From Bostrychus sinensis (taxonomy: Eukaryota; Chordata; Actinopteri; Gobiiformes; Eleotridae): 64,000 nt of DNA. The stretch spans positions 41,013,093-41,077,092 of the forward strand of contig CM036245.1 in NCBI GenBank assembly GCA_020698575.1. Direction: 5' to 3'. A model generated the notes under the pieces. It saw only the letters and a program-made list of their open reading frames with translations, did no database searches and had not been told where the DNA came from. How positions within the stretch are numbered: position 1 is the first letter of the stretch; the number at the start of each line of letters is the position of its first letter. A program made the position numbers and the translations under genes. Positions 24,741-36,649 of the stretch are shown one piece after another.

Positions 24741-27700
24741 TTATATTTTTTGTTCAAAATATGTGTGCAGAGATGTCCCCACTGCGCGCTCATGAAAGTG
24801 GCACAAAGAAAAAACTACTTCGTACACAAGGAGTGGACTGAGGCTGGAATCAGGAGCCACCACACACAGACGGATCAAAAAATGTGTCAATAAGTCTTCC
24901 CTAAACCAGAGACAATTAGCAGCATCTTCCCCAATTGAAAATAATGGTCCACTGTGTTTCCTGACGTGAACATTTACTTCTGCTTTCTTCTGCTCACAAG
25001 CTTTATGGATATGATTTGTAAATATGTTTTTATTTTCTTCCTCACCTTTCATCTCTGTCTCCAGTCCTGCACACACCTCTGCTGTTGCACAGCTGCTTGA
25101 CTCACAACTGTTGGTCTTTTTCTCTGCTTTTTGTCCGTCGACATTATCTGTCTTCACCAAACAGAGCGTCTGTAGCAGGCCCATGGAGTCAAAGTTTTCT
25201 CCAGCACACTCGCCTCGTTTTCTTAGCATCTCCAGTACCTTAAACAAAAATGGCAAATACTTATACTTCTGTATCAGGCAAAATGATGATGGCTTAAGTC
25301 TTTGCAATTTAACGTTGAGAAACATCAACAGTCATCACCAGAGTGGTGATCCATCTTTACTTCTTAGAGGCTCTGCATTTTAAAAATGCTTTCTTTATAC
25401 CCGGTCATGTTACTGACCTGCTGCCCCATCCCAAGACACATGTTGCTGACATCAAATCAAAATTATTTTTCATGAAATGGTAAAATACCTCAGTTTCAAC
25501 CTGATGTGTTTTTAATGCACTGGACACACCTTCATGTATTTGTAGGACTTCAGTTCACTAAGGTTCTCCTCCAGAAAAAGCAGATATAGAGAGAGGTCAT
25601 CCCATTGGCCAGCGGGGGTGGGCAGGACACTCACGGTGGGTAGAGACTGGTAGGTTTCCAGGAACTGGGCATATCCATGACAAAAGAGGGGCCGGAGAGT
25701 GGAATATATCACCACAGGAATCAGAGCCACAAAAACAACCAGGTTGACAAGGCTGTAAGAAAAAGAAGTTGCAGTGTTTATAGAAATCAGTTATGTGTGT
25801 GCCATCATAAAAGTACATTTTGAACAGTACATGTGCAGTGTGGCCAACTACCAATTTTTCCACCCCTTATCCCCTTAGTCTTATTTCAAATAAAGCCACC
25901 AACGATAAATCTAGTGACTTTTCAACAGACCTTATCAAACACAACAACTAGTTTTATTAAATCAATTTAAGCAACTCATTTAAAAATAGAAAGACAACTT
26001 TATTAAACCCATACCCATAATATAAATATAAAAGTACCCAAATATGCTAATACAATGTGCTGATGTCATTAGTATGATAATTATAAATGCTGTATCTTAG
26101 CAACTTTTTTCTGCTTTTCAGCCAGGGGCTAGCTACTTCTCATTAAAAATAGTTGGCAACACTGATCACGCCTGAAGTGTCTTTCTGTTTTGTGGAGTTC
26201 CTCTGGGCTCAGTTTTAGACACAATTGTATTTTTGATGTACATCCTCCATCTTGGTTGAATTATGAGCCATTTTAGGAATGTTGGAACTAGACTAGCTGT
26301 ATTGATCTTTCAGTGACTCAGAGTTACTGTCCTCAGACCAGTGGGCTGCTACCGGAAGAAAACTCAAAGTTGTGGAGTTAACGTCTGAGTTGACCAAAAC
26401 TCAACTTTTGTGTATCACCTCAAGAGTGAAATTCTTAACCACTGATTACTTGATGTAATCACAAATAAGATGCAGAAGTTAGAAGTGAAACACCAATAAT
26501 GCTATTCCATTAGGTTGGAACGGGGTGGGACAGGTCGTTTTGGGGGTGTTTCCCCTTCCTAAAGCATTCCAAAAAAGTGGTCCAATCCAATCAAAATTTT
26601 GCCAGCGTTTAGCATAGCCATAGCATAGCAACATTAATATAATATGTTTTACATACATAAACATAAGTTGTTTTTGTTTACATTTTTGTTTTGGTTCTAA
26701 AACTGCATTGCCGATCGTCCAATCAGAAAAGAGACCATTGGTTTGATTCAGACTGCAGTACAGTTTTTAAACCAGTACAAGCGAGCACATGTTGCACTGC
26801 CAGAGATTGAAAGAGGCTCAAAAGTGGGCAGAAACCAGGCAGAGACAGAGGGGAGAACTGAGGGAGGAACGAGACCTGGTCCTGTGACTGACAGCTGTCA
26901 GAGACTGTCATGGATGTTCTCCACAGCAGGTACACATCCAAACCCATCCCATCGGGGGAAAAAAGTGGTCACATTTGTGTAAATGTATACTTTTGTTTGT
27001 TGTCTACTATCAGACTAAGTTTATTCATTTAGCCATCTGTGTGCCACAAATGCCTTCATACATTTATTTTGGAGGTAACAGATTTCAGGTTTTTGTAATT
27101 TTTTTCCCTCCACAGAGCCTAACGAGGAGAGTTAGTCCAGTGTTCCTGACTCCACTCCCGCTGTGAGAGGGGAGGGAGGGGCAGAGGGGACTGAACGGTA
27201 AATGCGGGGCTTTGGGGCGTTTTTAGGAAAATGACCCACATCTGGCAACTACAGGACTGGGCCGAGTGGGCAGGGGAGAGAGACGGCGAGGGTGTGGGGA
27301 GCACGGGGCCGTGGGAGGAGACGCGCGGCATAGGTGCGGTAACACAGGTGAGGTAACTAGGTCAAATCCTATGTCACACTATGTCTATCTGCAACTATTG
27401 AGCAGAAGTACCCACCGTTTGACCCTAGGAGGGTAGCACTCTGATGGTTTTCACCACAAAATGTGAATTTAAACATATTTTTAGAAAAGAGTCAAAGATA
27501 CAGCTATAAATAATGAGATGTATCACTAAAGTCCCGTTTGTATAACTGATCAGCTAAAAAAAGAAAGTGGTTTAGGGTTGAGTTGCTCTTTAAGTTGCTG
27601 AAGCACAGTTAATGAGCTGATCTGAGAAGCTTAGTAGTTCTTAACCAACTCCAGGTTTGAACATGATACATTGGTGTTACCTAAGCAGAAAGAAGACTCC

Positions 27701-28117
27701 TACGGCGATGAGCTTGCACTGCACCTTGTCGGGGACGTTGGGGTCGGAGCTGAGAAGGCCGACACGCAAAGTGCACCCAAACTCATCTGTGAATGAGGCC
27801 AGACGCAGGTAGTACCCCAGGTACACACAGGCACACAGAAGGGTGACAAAGGTGAGGCTCCGGCACAACAGGTAGTATAGCAGCAAGCTCCGCCCACAGC
27901 GCTTTGTCATCAGGAAGCGCTCCACCAGGGGGTAATTAAAACATCCTTCAGTTGGGTCACTATAAATGAGAAATATTGACTGACTGTGATTACTGTCATG
28001 CAGAACATAAAAGTCAGAAACTTTTTTTCTTTAGTTAGTTATACTCGATAATAGCAACATTAATACTAATCCCCGTGCAAGCAGCTTTAATATGGTGTCT
28101 TCAGAAGGGTGCTGTCT

Positions 28118-28152
<35 letters not shown>

Positions 28153-31100
28153 CTTTATTTCTATAGCACTTTTCTGAGCAAGTTCCAAAGTGCTTTCCAG
28201 TGCAAAATACATAAAATATCAAACAAAGACCCATGAACATGCAATATAATACAAGCCAATAAAGACAAAAGGCAAGACATATTACAACCACGAATAAAAT
28301 TAAAGCCATAATAAAATACTAACTCAAATTAAAATCAGGCAATATCAAATGCTTTTCTAAAAAGAAAAGTTTTTAAATGTTAAAAGTGCAAAGACATCTG
28401 ATCTGCCTGAGGTCATGGGGCAGGGAGTTCCAAAGAGAGGGAGCCCGAACAGAAAATGCCTGGTCTCCTCTTGTGGCCCTCTGTGTCCTGAGGGCAGCCA
28501 GTAAGGCTCTCTCCCAGGAGCAGAGTGACCTGGATGGGACATACGGGGTGAGGAGTTCAGATAAGTAGCGTGGTGCCAGACCGTTAAGAGCTTTAAAAGT
28601 TAACAATAAAATTTTAAAATCAATCCGAAACTTCACAGGAAGCCAGTGAAGGGACACGAGGACAGGGGTGATGTGGTCGAGTCTGTGTGTACCATTGAGA
28701 AGTTGAGCTGCAGCGTTCTGGGCAAGCTGTAGGTGATGGATGGAAGTTTGTTTGATGCCAGCATAAAGTGCGTTACAGTAATCAAGGTGAGAATAAATAA
28801 AAGCATAAATAACTTTTTTAAGATCGGAAGGGGTTAAAAATTACTTAATTTTAGAAATTTGTTTAAGATGATAAAAACAGGTCTGGACCACACTGCTTAT
28901 CTGACCTCTAAAAGACAAATTAAAATCAAAAATCACACCAAGATTTCTGGCCAATAGCTTGACATTGCAAGCCAGGTTCCCGAGATCAATGCTTAACTCA
29001 CTGCATAGTTCAGAGGGGCCAATCAGTACCACCTCTGTCTTGTTTCCATTAAAACAGAGGTAGTTCTGAGAAAGCCAGTGCTTGAAGTCATTGAGGCGCA
29101 CATGAATGGGAGTAAGGGAGCAGGGATTGGATTAACTAATTGGCATGTAAATTTGTGTGTCATTGACATAAAAGTGATAAGAAATATTGTGCGACTGGAT
29201 TAAGCCTCCAAGTGGAGTTAAATAAATACAAAATAAAAGAGGCCCTAAAACTGATCCTTGAGGTACACCGTATTTAAGTTTGGAAAATGCAGAGTGCATA
29301 CCATTAAAAGTCACATTAAAGGATCGATTTAAAATGTAGGATCATAGTAAAAGAAGTGCTGTGCATTTAATACAAACCCAGTTTTCAAGACGATCAAGAA
29401 GAATAAGGTGGTCAACGCTATCAAAGGCAGCACTAAGATCAAGTAGAATTAAAACTGAGGATGATCCATTATCGGCGGACATTAATAAATCATTTGTGAC
29501 TTTGGCAAGGGCCGTCTCTGTGCTATGTTTAGCTCTAAAACCAGACTGAAAACAATAAAAAACACAATTACAATTCATAAATGATAAAAGTTGAGAAGCA
29601 ATTGTCTTTTCTAGCACCTTTGATAAAAAACACAATTTAGAAATGTACCTGTAGTTATCTAAAACCAGTGGATTCAGATTATTCTTTTTGAGGAGAGGTT
29701 GAATGACTGCATGTTTAAAGGAAAATGCTCAGATGACAGTAAGCAATTAAACATATGTAAAAGGATATTGCCAACGAATGGAAAAATTTCTTTCAGGAGT
29801 TTGGGTGGAATAATGTCAAGGTCACATGAGGTGCTAGTTTTTGAAACAAATTCATTAAGTTCTTGGAAAGAAAGTGGCTGAAACCGGCTGAAGGAGATGT
29901 TTGGCACAGGGGTAACTGTAATTGTAGTGGCGTCTGGGTGGATGTGAGCTCTGATTGTATACATTTTATTTACAAAATGATCAAAGAATTTTTGGGATAG
30001 TTCTGGATCAGACTCAAAAGGGCAGAATGGCAGACCACTAACAAGGGATTTAATAACCTTAAACAACACTCTAGGATTGTGATTACTTTTTGTAATTAGA
30101 TCAGAAAAGTAGTTTGTCCAAGCATCTTTAACAACCTGCTGATAGCAGTGTATATGCCACTTGAGTGTACTAAGTGCTGATTGAGATTTATGAGACTTCC
30201 AGAGGTGTTCTGCCTTTCTGCACAGGTGCTTTTGGGCACGAGTGTATTCATTCAACCAACGACCAAGGACCAACCTTTCTCACTTTGCATTTTTTTGAAA
30301 CATAAGGTGCCACTTGGTCTAAAATGTGGTGATAGTGGGCCAAGAATTGGTTTAAGTTCACCACAGGATCTTGTTGCAGTAAAGCATCATAAGGTTGTAA
30401 TTTCAGAGCTTCACAAAATTTTCTAGATGAATCTGTGTTAAGAACACGGGAGCGAAGTGATGATGGAGATTGAACCTTACTAGAAGCCTGTAGGGGAACT
30501 GTGAACAAGAGGGCTTTATGGTCACAAACAGTCCGAAAGACTGAGTAGCAACAGTGTGAAGCCAATTGACAGGATAAGATCTAGTATATGGCCTTTGTTA
30601 TGTGTGGGCGTTATGCGTGACCATTTTGAATTCACTCGCGCGAATCGCGCAAATTCACTCGCGCGAATCGCGCAAATTCACTCGCGCGAATCGCGCAAAT
30701 TCACTCGCATCAAATGAGGGGCATAGCCGCTAGGGCTACTCCCAAATGAGCCTGTCTGGGTTTGGTCACCTGTGTCCCGTGTGGCTGCGAGGACCTCTCC
30801 CCAGGACACTACTGCTGTACAGCAGCAGTAACCCCAGAGACAGAGCTGACACAGTCTGGGGTTATTTCTTGTACATTAGCTCTCTCTAGTGGTTTTGGGG
30901 TCTAGTCTAGTCCCAGCCTCTGTATTTTCTGCTGTTCTGGAGAGTCCAATAACTGCTAATATAACAAACACATCTCAATAGGCTATTTTGGTAAAGTTAA
31001 CCCCCTTTTATATTTACTTGTATTTATTTGTGTGTTCTTGATGTCACGATGATCAGAGTGAGCGTCTGTCACAGGCTTGTATCACATAACACATAACAGC

Positions 31101-34100
31101 TATAACAACACTCACACAAAGCCTAAACAGCCATATTTATTTTATTTATAGTGTTTTCTATCAGGGCTGTTTTTGTTTCCTGTCTTTATAAAAGTAGAAG
31201 AGCTGCTGTAGGCTGTAGCTTTTATCTCCGGGTTCACTCTGAAGCCTCGATGATTGTTTTGCTGGATCTCCGAGGCAGGGATCTCCTCCTGTTACGTTGT
31301 ACATAACCACGTCATTGCTACAGCAGGTCCCTGATTGGTTAACGCGCCGCGAATGTTCGCAGAGGTTCAAATTTTTCAACTTCCGCGACCAGCACGTCTT
31401 GCGCCGATTTGCGTTTCCACCTATTCGCGGGACTCGCCCGTCAAACGCTCAATTTGCGTCATTCACGGGATACGCTTGATTCGCGTCGAGCCATTCGCGT
31501 CATTCGTTGTTCGCGCCTGAACGCGGCTTTCCATAGACTTAACATGGTAATCACTCACGCCTGACGCCTGATTCGCGTCTGGTGTCAATGTACCATTATT
31601 GGTGAGGGATCTTACATTTAAAAGACAACATTTTAAAGGGGTTGGAACAGTGGGAGAAGGAGGAGACTTACATATAACATGACACAGGTTTTGGAGAACA
31701 ACACCTCTATTAAAACTACGTAGCTGTCTGTGGGACTCTTACACTGATTAGTGTACCAATGTTAGAAGTCCTGGGAGAGGATGGCGACACACCAAGCAGA
31801 GAGGGGGCGCCAACGGGGCAAGTGATCAGTTTTGGTACTGACGATGAAGAAACGTCGTCCAGATGGGTGTGCCATGTAAACAGTCAGTCACATGTAGAGG
31901 TCTGCACAACGTGCTGCAAATTAGCCGCTAATAAGCTGCTGCCTTGTCTATTAGGATGTAGCCCGTCGGCACGAAACAGTGAAGCGCGACAATACACCAC
32001 CCTCCACCAGAGAGCTGGCACTGAAAACCAGCACACTACTAACAGGGTTTCCGCCAAAGAAAAATAAAAATGTCCGGGGGGGTTTGATTTCCCAACCTGA
32101 AAACGGCCTTTCTGAGCATATCTGGGCGATATTTTGATGTATAAAACACCATGCTGTTGAGATACCATAATCCAGTTATTCTCTGTAGTTTTTCATAATC
32201 CGAGGTCCCATGCATTTGTGACAAAATGATTATTTACAACTCTCCAGCAAACACAAGTAACAAGCTGAATCGCGACGGAAGCCCAGCAGTTTTTACCATT
32301 GCCCAACATCGGAAGGCAAGGGCTTGTTGTGGCCATCATTGTGATCACGTCACTGCGAAGGGAACTCCGTCTAATATAGTGACCTACTGTGCATAACGTC
32401 ACAGAAGTTTTTTGGCCACTGTGATCTTGCCAAAGAGTCCAGTGATGTCTCGACAGCCGGCATCTTTTTTTTTTTAATTTTTTTCATGTAATCTCTGGGC
32501 ATTTTGAACTTTGTAACAGTAAGCACATCCTGCAAACCAAAGGCTTTGTAAAGCTGTACGCGACTGAATTTTAACCTGATCAAATCTTTTGAAACTTGAC
32601 AATTTGTGGCCTAATATGTTTTAAAATGCTTTATTGTTATTAATATTACTACTGACTTACTCTGAGTCTGTCCCTCCCTTGTAGTTGACTTTTGGTTCAC
32701 CACGTGCACACATGATCTACTATAGAGGCAGTTTATCCATCTCATGCTGGAGCCTGATAGATCTGTCTCTCCCCTGTTCCACACTCTGTCCCAGGCCTAA
32801 CCACAGCCTCTGTAGCCTCCTGTCTATAATTTGTTTAGGTTTAGCGTTGGCCGTTTAAAGGCTGGCACACCGGACGCGCTGGCGCTCGACCCCGCATCAA
32901 GTCGCCCCTTTTCTATTTTGATGCGGCACCGCAGCTGAAAACACATGCTCCCCCGCCACTTCTATCAGTTTGCCTGGGTGTTATACGACAAAATGCGCAT
33001 TTTAAACTCCACGCTGTTAATGTTGATGTTAAAGCATTTTCAAGAACTGAGACGGTTGGGCTTCAACCAGACAGACCCGGGACACACGGTGCTTACTGTA
33101 GGCTGTGTGCCCTGAGTCACATGTAGCACGGCGACACAGAGCATGGCAGAGACTGGTGGATCAGAGTAGGTTTAAATTGAGTGGAGCCGTGACTCCTGAT
33201 CCAATGAGTGAAAATAATTTGCCCCAAACATGAGAAATCTTTCACTTTTGCGTTGACAGTTAGGTCTAATTCCCGTCCAATAATAAGACTTTTTTCAGTG
33301 TGAGAAATGCGAGGTGTGGTGTGTGAGCGTGTTAGAGAGGTGGAATGCATGTGTCTCACGGTGAATGCATGAGACTTGAGAGCCCTGCTAATGGCACTAC
33401 CACATATCAGACCTGACTGGCTGGTATTCTTACCAGTAACTGCTAGTGGAGGAAAATGTCAGTTTACCGGTCGAAAAAAGGGGGTCACGGAAACCCTGAC
33501 TAAGATAATACAAGTGAGACTGACAATATGTATTATTCACTGGGTTTGGTTCATTAACAGTGAGGATAAAATATTTGTTACAGACACTAAAGTGCGCACT
33601 AAAATAGATTTGTAAAAGTACTACTTACAATAAAACCAGTTAAATGCATTCTGTAAAAAAAAAAAAAAAAAAAAAAACTGCAAACCTAGACAGTTATACT
33701 CATAAACATTTATTGGAATCTATATTAATTATCTATATCTTTGTTAGTGCTGCCAGGCAGTTAAAAACACACACTGGGGTATGGCAGACGATCTTTTTTT
33801 CAGAAAGCTGCAGATGAAGTTGCAGCAGGTTCTCCTCGCTGGAGCAAGTCCTTCTCCAGCACTACTCATGTCTCCATGTCACTGCTAGTTTAAAAAAAAA
33901 ACAGGTCAGCAGTAGTAGATGCATAGTTAGGGCAAAGAATATGGTCTGTGAAGGCTAGTGGTGCAGTTGAGAGGGGTGAGTCCAGAACAGCACATCGAGT
34001 CCAAAATGTGTCCCTTTGAGTGAGTAGGAGAGTCAATGCATTGAAGAAGCCCAAAGTTATCCAGACAGGAGGTAAAATATATAGTGAGAGCATTGTTTTT

Positions 34101-34281
34101 ATTGTCCTTGTACATATTGAAGTCTCCAAGTACTGAGCTTACATGTGTAAGGAAATCAGCAAACTTAAGTATGATAAGTAGTGTATGTTTAATAATCTGA
34201 CGTTTACAGGTTTGACAGCGCCTTTCACCGACTTTCACCGGTCAGCTAAAACAGTGTGGTCAATGTTCCACAAGGGGAGAC

Positions 34282-34339
<58 letters not shown>

Positions 34340-35062
34340 TATATATATATAAAATTGTGGCATAACTCGCCCGGCGCTGCCTCCCAGTCTTAGTAAAAGT
34401 GTGTTCGCCATCTGTCATCCATTGCTCCCACGCCATTCGCAACCTTACTTTGAACGCCCTGTTCACACCCATGTCTGCGTAGCTGATAGCTTGCAGTTTA
34501 AACTGTGCTTCATAAGCGTGTCTCTTTGCAGGTGGCATTTTCAGGGTTGCCAAAACGATGTTGTTCTGCATAATACACATACCTGCACTTTTGTATTATT
34601 CGGGGGGTGTCTTCTTTCACGCCCACACTTCCCCCTTTACCGTTCTCATGCTGTCCTCTCCTACGCCCGCTTTCCCGAAGTCACACAACAACACATTAGG
34701 TGCACCGCACCATAGGGCGCACCGTACATTTTGGAGAAAACTTAAGACTTTTAAGTGCGCCCTATGGTCGTGAAAATACGGTAAGTACCTATCAGAGGAG
34801 CTCAGACGCTTGGCCAGAGTGACAGCTCGGTTGTAGCAGCGGTCCAGCTCCTCCATGATGAAGGCCAGGTCAGACAGCAGCAGTGGAGCGGCCGAGAACC
34901 TCCAGAAGAGTGCAGGGCTGTACATAAGCACTGCCACCAGCAGCAGCACGTATGGGAAGAACTGCACAGCAACACATACCACAAGGAAGCAGTGTTAGAT
35001 GTTAAAACGTACAAAACTTTACACATAAATGAGAATAGTAGCGCACAACATGCATTTGCTAA

Positions 35063-35119
<57 letters not shown>

Positions 35120-36625
35120 GGAGAGCCATTGAGCCATTGCAATGTGACATATTATTCAAAACCTATTCACCTTCATGAGCCAGGCAGTCGTGCTTTGCAA
35201 TGTACTTATAAAAAGAGTCAACTCCATCTTATTTGACCTTCAGAAATGTTATTTCACTCAGTACAGGGCACACAACCAATCAGAGCACTCCTTTGAGGCT
35301 GGCACACTTCAGATTCAACTTTTTCAATTGGCCCAAACTAATTATAGACTGATGTATCAGTTGGCTGATGTAGCGGCATATATTTGTGTAAAATTTTGAT
35401 AAAAAATATGAATAAAAAATGCAGGGCTTTTTGGCCATTGGCAGTTCTGGATGGTTAAACTGCTCCCTCTGATCCTGTCACATGGTTAAATGACTGAGAG
35501 TCTTCACAGACGCTGGAGTACCTTGTGTAGCCACAAAGGAAGGGTGTGTGTGTGCACAGCTGCCCAGCAGTACGAGTCCACATATGCTGCCTGTCGCCAC
35601 GAGAAATTGGTTGGAGCAAAACAGCTGATCTGTGTCCCTGTCAGAAAGACAGAGCATATTCAAAGTATAAAACTACAATTTGTCAATGAGAGGGAGGATT
35701 AATAATATAAAATAATATAAGGCGTGTTTCCATTAGGACGGTACAGTGTAGGTCGGTACCAGGGCATTCATAAAAGGGGTCTGAAATGCCACCAAAAAGT
35801 GTGGGTATTTCAACCAGGAGCGACTTAAAACAAACAGACAAATGAGTGAAGTGTAATGGATGATTTATTGAAAAAATAAACTTTGGTGCTTTGAGCCCGG
35901 CAGGTAAAGACATCAGCGATGAGATGAAGGGAGAATTTGACAGATTAGTTAGTGGAATTTTATTCCCTTGGGGTCTGCACACTGGTAGAGATAAAGAGGA
36001 GGAGATGGAGAGGCTAAAGAGGCTGATGGGCTGCTCCCTTTCTTAATAGGGGTCGCCACAGTTAACCTGTTGCATGGTGATTTGGCAGGTTTTTTATGCT
36101 GGATGGCCCTTCCTGTCCTGACAGGAGTGGGTGACGTATCTTGCCCAAAGACACAACGTTAGTATGGGCTTTGCTGTGCCCCTGGCACACATAATTAATA
36201 ATGGTCTTTATTTTTTAAATGACAGCAGTTTTTTGTTAATATTTTGGAGCAAAAGATCAAAATGTTAAAACAATAAGGACATTGTTTTACACCCTTCATA
36301 TTTCCCATGGGTGCCAATATTAATGGAGGACTCTGTAAGTGAAAAGCATACACCTGAACCTCTTCAGGGGCTTTTGAACCAAACATCCTATACTGTCCCT
36401 CTCCAGTGGAAACACATCTATAGTCTCCTGCAGTTTGTACTCACCCACAGACACTTCCTGAGCAAAGGCTAAAGAGATGAGGAGCAGAGGGAGGCCCACT
36501 GCCACACAGGTCACCAACTTGTCAATGGCCAGTTCAGTTCGGATGTTGCGGTATCGGGCCGAGTTTGGCTCCTTCAGCAGAAAGTCGCTGAAGACATACT
36601 CTGTGGCCACATGGGCTATGGCCAT
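24741..36625 (-). CDS. panx1: pannexin-1, large-pore membrane channel
   Basis: Forms plasma-membrane channels that release ATP. Coding exons on the minus strand are 36445-36625, 35522-35637, 34789-34961, 27681-27959, 25530-25752 and 24741-25238. Phases agree and the sum is 1470 nt, 489 residues. The N-terminus MAIAHVATEYVFSDFLLKEP is typical of PANX1. Trp74-Arg75 (FSWRQAAYVDSYCWAA), which line the channel mouth in PANX1, and loop-1 Cys66/Cys84 fall at the family positions. Loop-2 cysteines are in DEFGC and VQCKLIAVG. Four hydrophobic segments are present. A glycosylation sequon NFS sits at Asn71. The cytoplasmic tail carries a caspase-type DNVDG at 355-359 and is about 60 residues longer than human. 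The a/b paralogue is unresolved. Intron 3 (27960-34788) is full of transposons. Confidence 0.95.
26100..27680 (-). other. panx1 intron 4 interior
   Basis: Intronic sequence between exons 5 and 4. It has a GC-rich stretch at 27118-27345 but no gene or repeat I can name. Confidence 0.4.
28120..30603 (-). mobile_element. L2/Maui-like LINE, reverse transcriptase region, dead
   Basis: Minus-strand fragments in order read: endonuclease end (NKGHILDLILSIG-like, near 30595-30560), a linker (30273-29674), RT palm SGFRAKHSTETALAKV and LLDLSAAFDSVDH (29635-29342), GVPQGSVLGPLLFCIYL (29314-29132), WLSQNYLCFNGNKTEV (29101-28841) and the tail LHWLPVKFRIDFKILLLTFK (28657-28373). These are hallmarks of the fish L2 clade. 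The RT active-site motif normally YADD reads YVND, and several frameshifts and stops separate the pieces. The 3' end is a (TAA)n tract at 28120-28152. It lies inside panx1 intron 3 in the same orientation as the gene. Confidence 0.8.
30604..31600. mobile_element. Harbinger-family relative inserted into the L2 element
   Basis: It begins at the point where the L2 endonuclease sequence is cut and ends near 31600. It shares acgcg-rich ends and the motif ccctgattggttaacgcgcc with the inverted sequence of the composite element at 1914-4592. A 23-bp unit (ttcactcgcgcgaatcgcgc plus aaa) is repeated about 3.5 times at 30630-30708. There is no transposase. Confidence 0.55.
32043..33502. mobile_element. 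nonautonomous DNA transposon with CAGGGTTTCCG ends
   Basis: The left end cagggtttccg (32043) and right end cggaaaccctg (to 33502) are inverted copies. ACTAA lies directly outside both ends and is a candidate target-site duplication. The 1.46-kb interior has no transposase-like ORF. The superfamily is uncertain (hAT-like ends, but the duplication is short). Confidence 0.55.
33660..33677. repeat. poly-A tract
   Basis: An A run at about 33655-33677 probably marks the end of an inserted retroelement. The sequence from 33678 to 33889 is unremarkable. Confidence 0.4.
33890..34240 (-). mobile_element. LINE endonuclease fragment (L2-like)
   Basis: The minus-strand peptide contains SSVLGDFNMYKDN and IDSPTHSKGHILD, the APE-type endonuclease GDFN and HSKGHILD motifs of fish L2-like elements. 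It is a short isolated fragment. Confidence 0.65.
34286..34352. repeat. (TA)n microsatellite
   Basis: A long TA run with one short AAA interruption at about 34333-34336. It separates the pogo-like fragment from the LINE fragment. Confidence 0.9.
34360..34783 (-). mobile_element. pogo-like (Tc1/mariner) element fragment abutting a panx1 splice donor
   Basis: One terminal repeat, TACCGTATTTTCACGACC then ATAGGGCGCAC, lies at 34783-34755 on the minus strand. An internal inverted copy of gggcgcaccgta lies at 34716. Downstream on the minus strand a short peptide (MPPAKRHAYEAQFKLQAISY, then WMTDGEHTFTKTGRQRR) matches the helix-turn-helix start of pogo/CENP-B-like transposon proteins. The rest and the other terminal repeat are missing at the (TA)n tract. 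The terminal repeat starts only six to eight bases inside panx1 intron 3. Confidence 0.6.
35064..35117. repeat. (AGT)n microsatellite
   Basis: Pure agt/tag trinucleotide run of about 18 units in panx1 intron 2. Confidence 0.95.
36040..36190 (+). repeat. fish interspersed repeat fragment
   Basis: The motifs ggggtcgccaca, gatttggcaggttttttatg and ggcccttcctg are common to an abundant fish LINE-associated repeat. Located in panx1 intron 1. Confidence 0.45.
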
Positions 36626-36649
36626 CTCCAAGAACTGAAGACACACAAG

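Noticed and set aside
28841..29635. An active L2 reverse transcriptase
   Set aside because: The catalytic motif is changed to YVND and several frameshifts separate the conserved blocks.
30630..30708. 23-bp repeats as a CRISPR or binding array
   Set aside because: There are no spacers; it is a simple tandem array at the end of a Harbinger-type element.
34617..34788. Continuation of panx1 exon 3 past 34789
   Set aside because: The frame stays open only through transposon sequence; the donor and the phase of exon 4 place the exon end at 34789.
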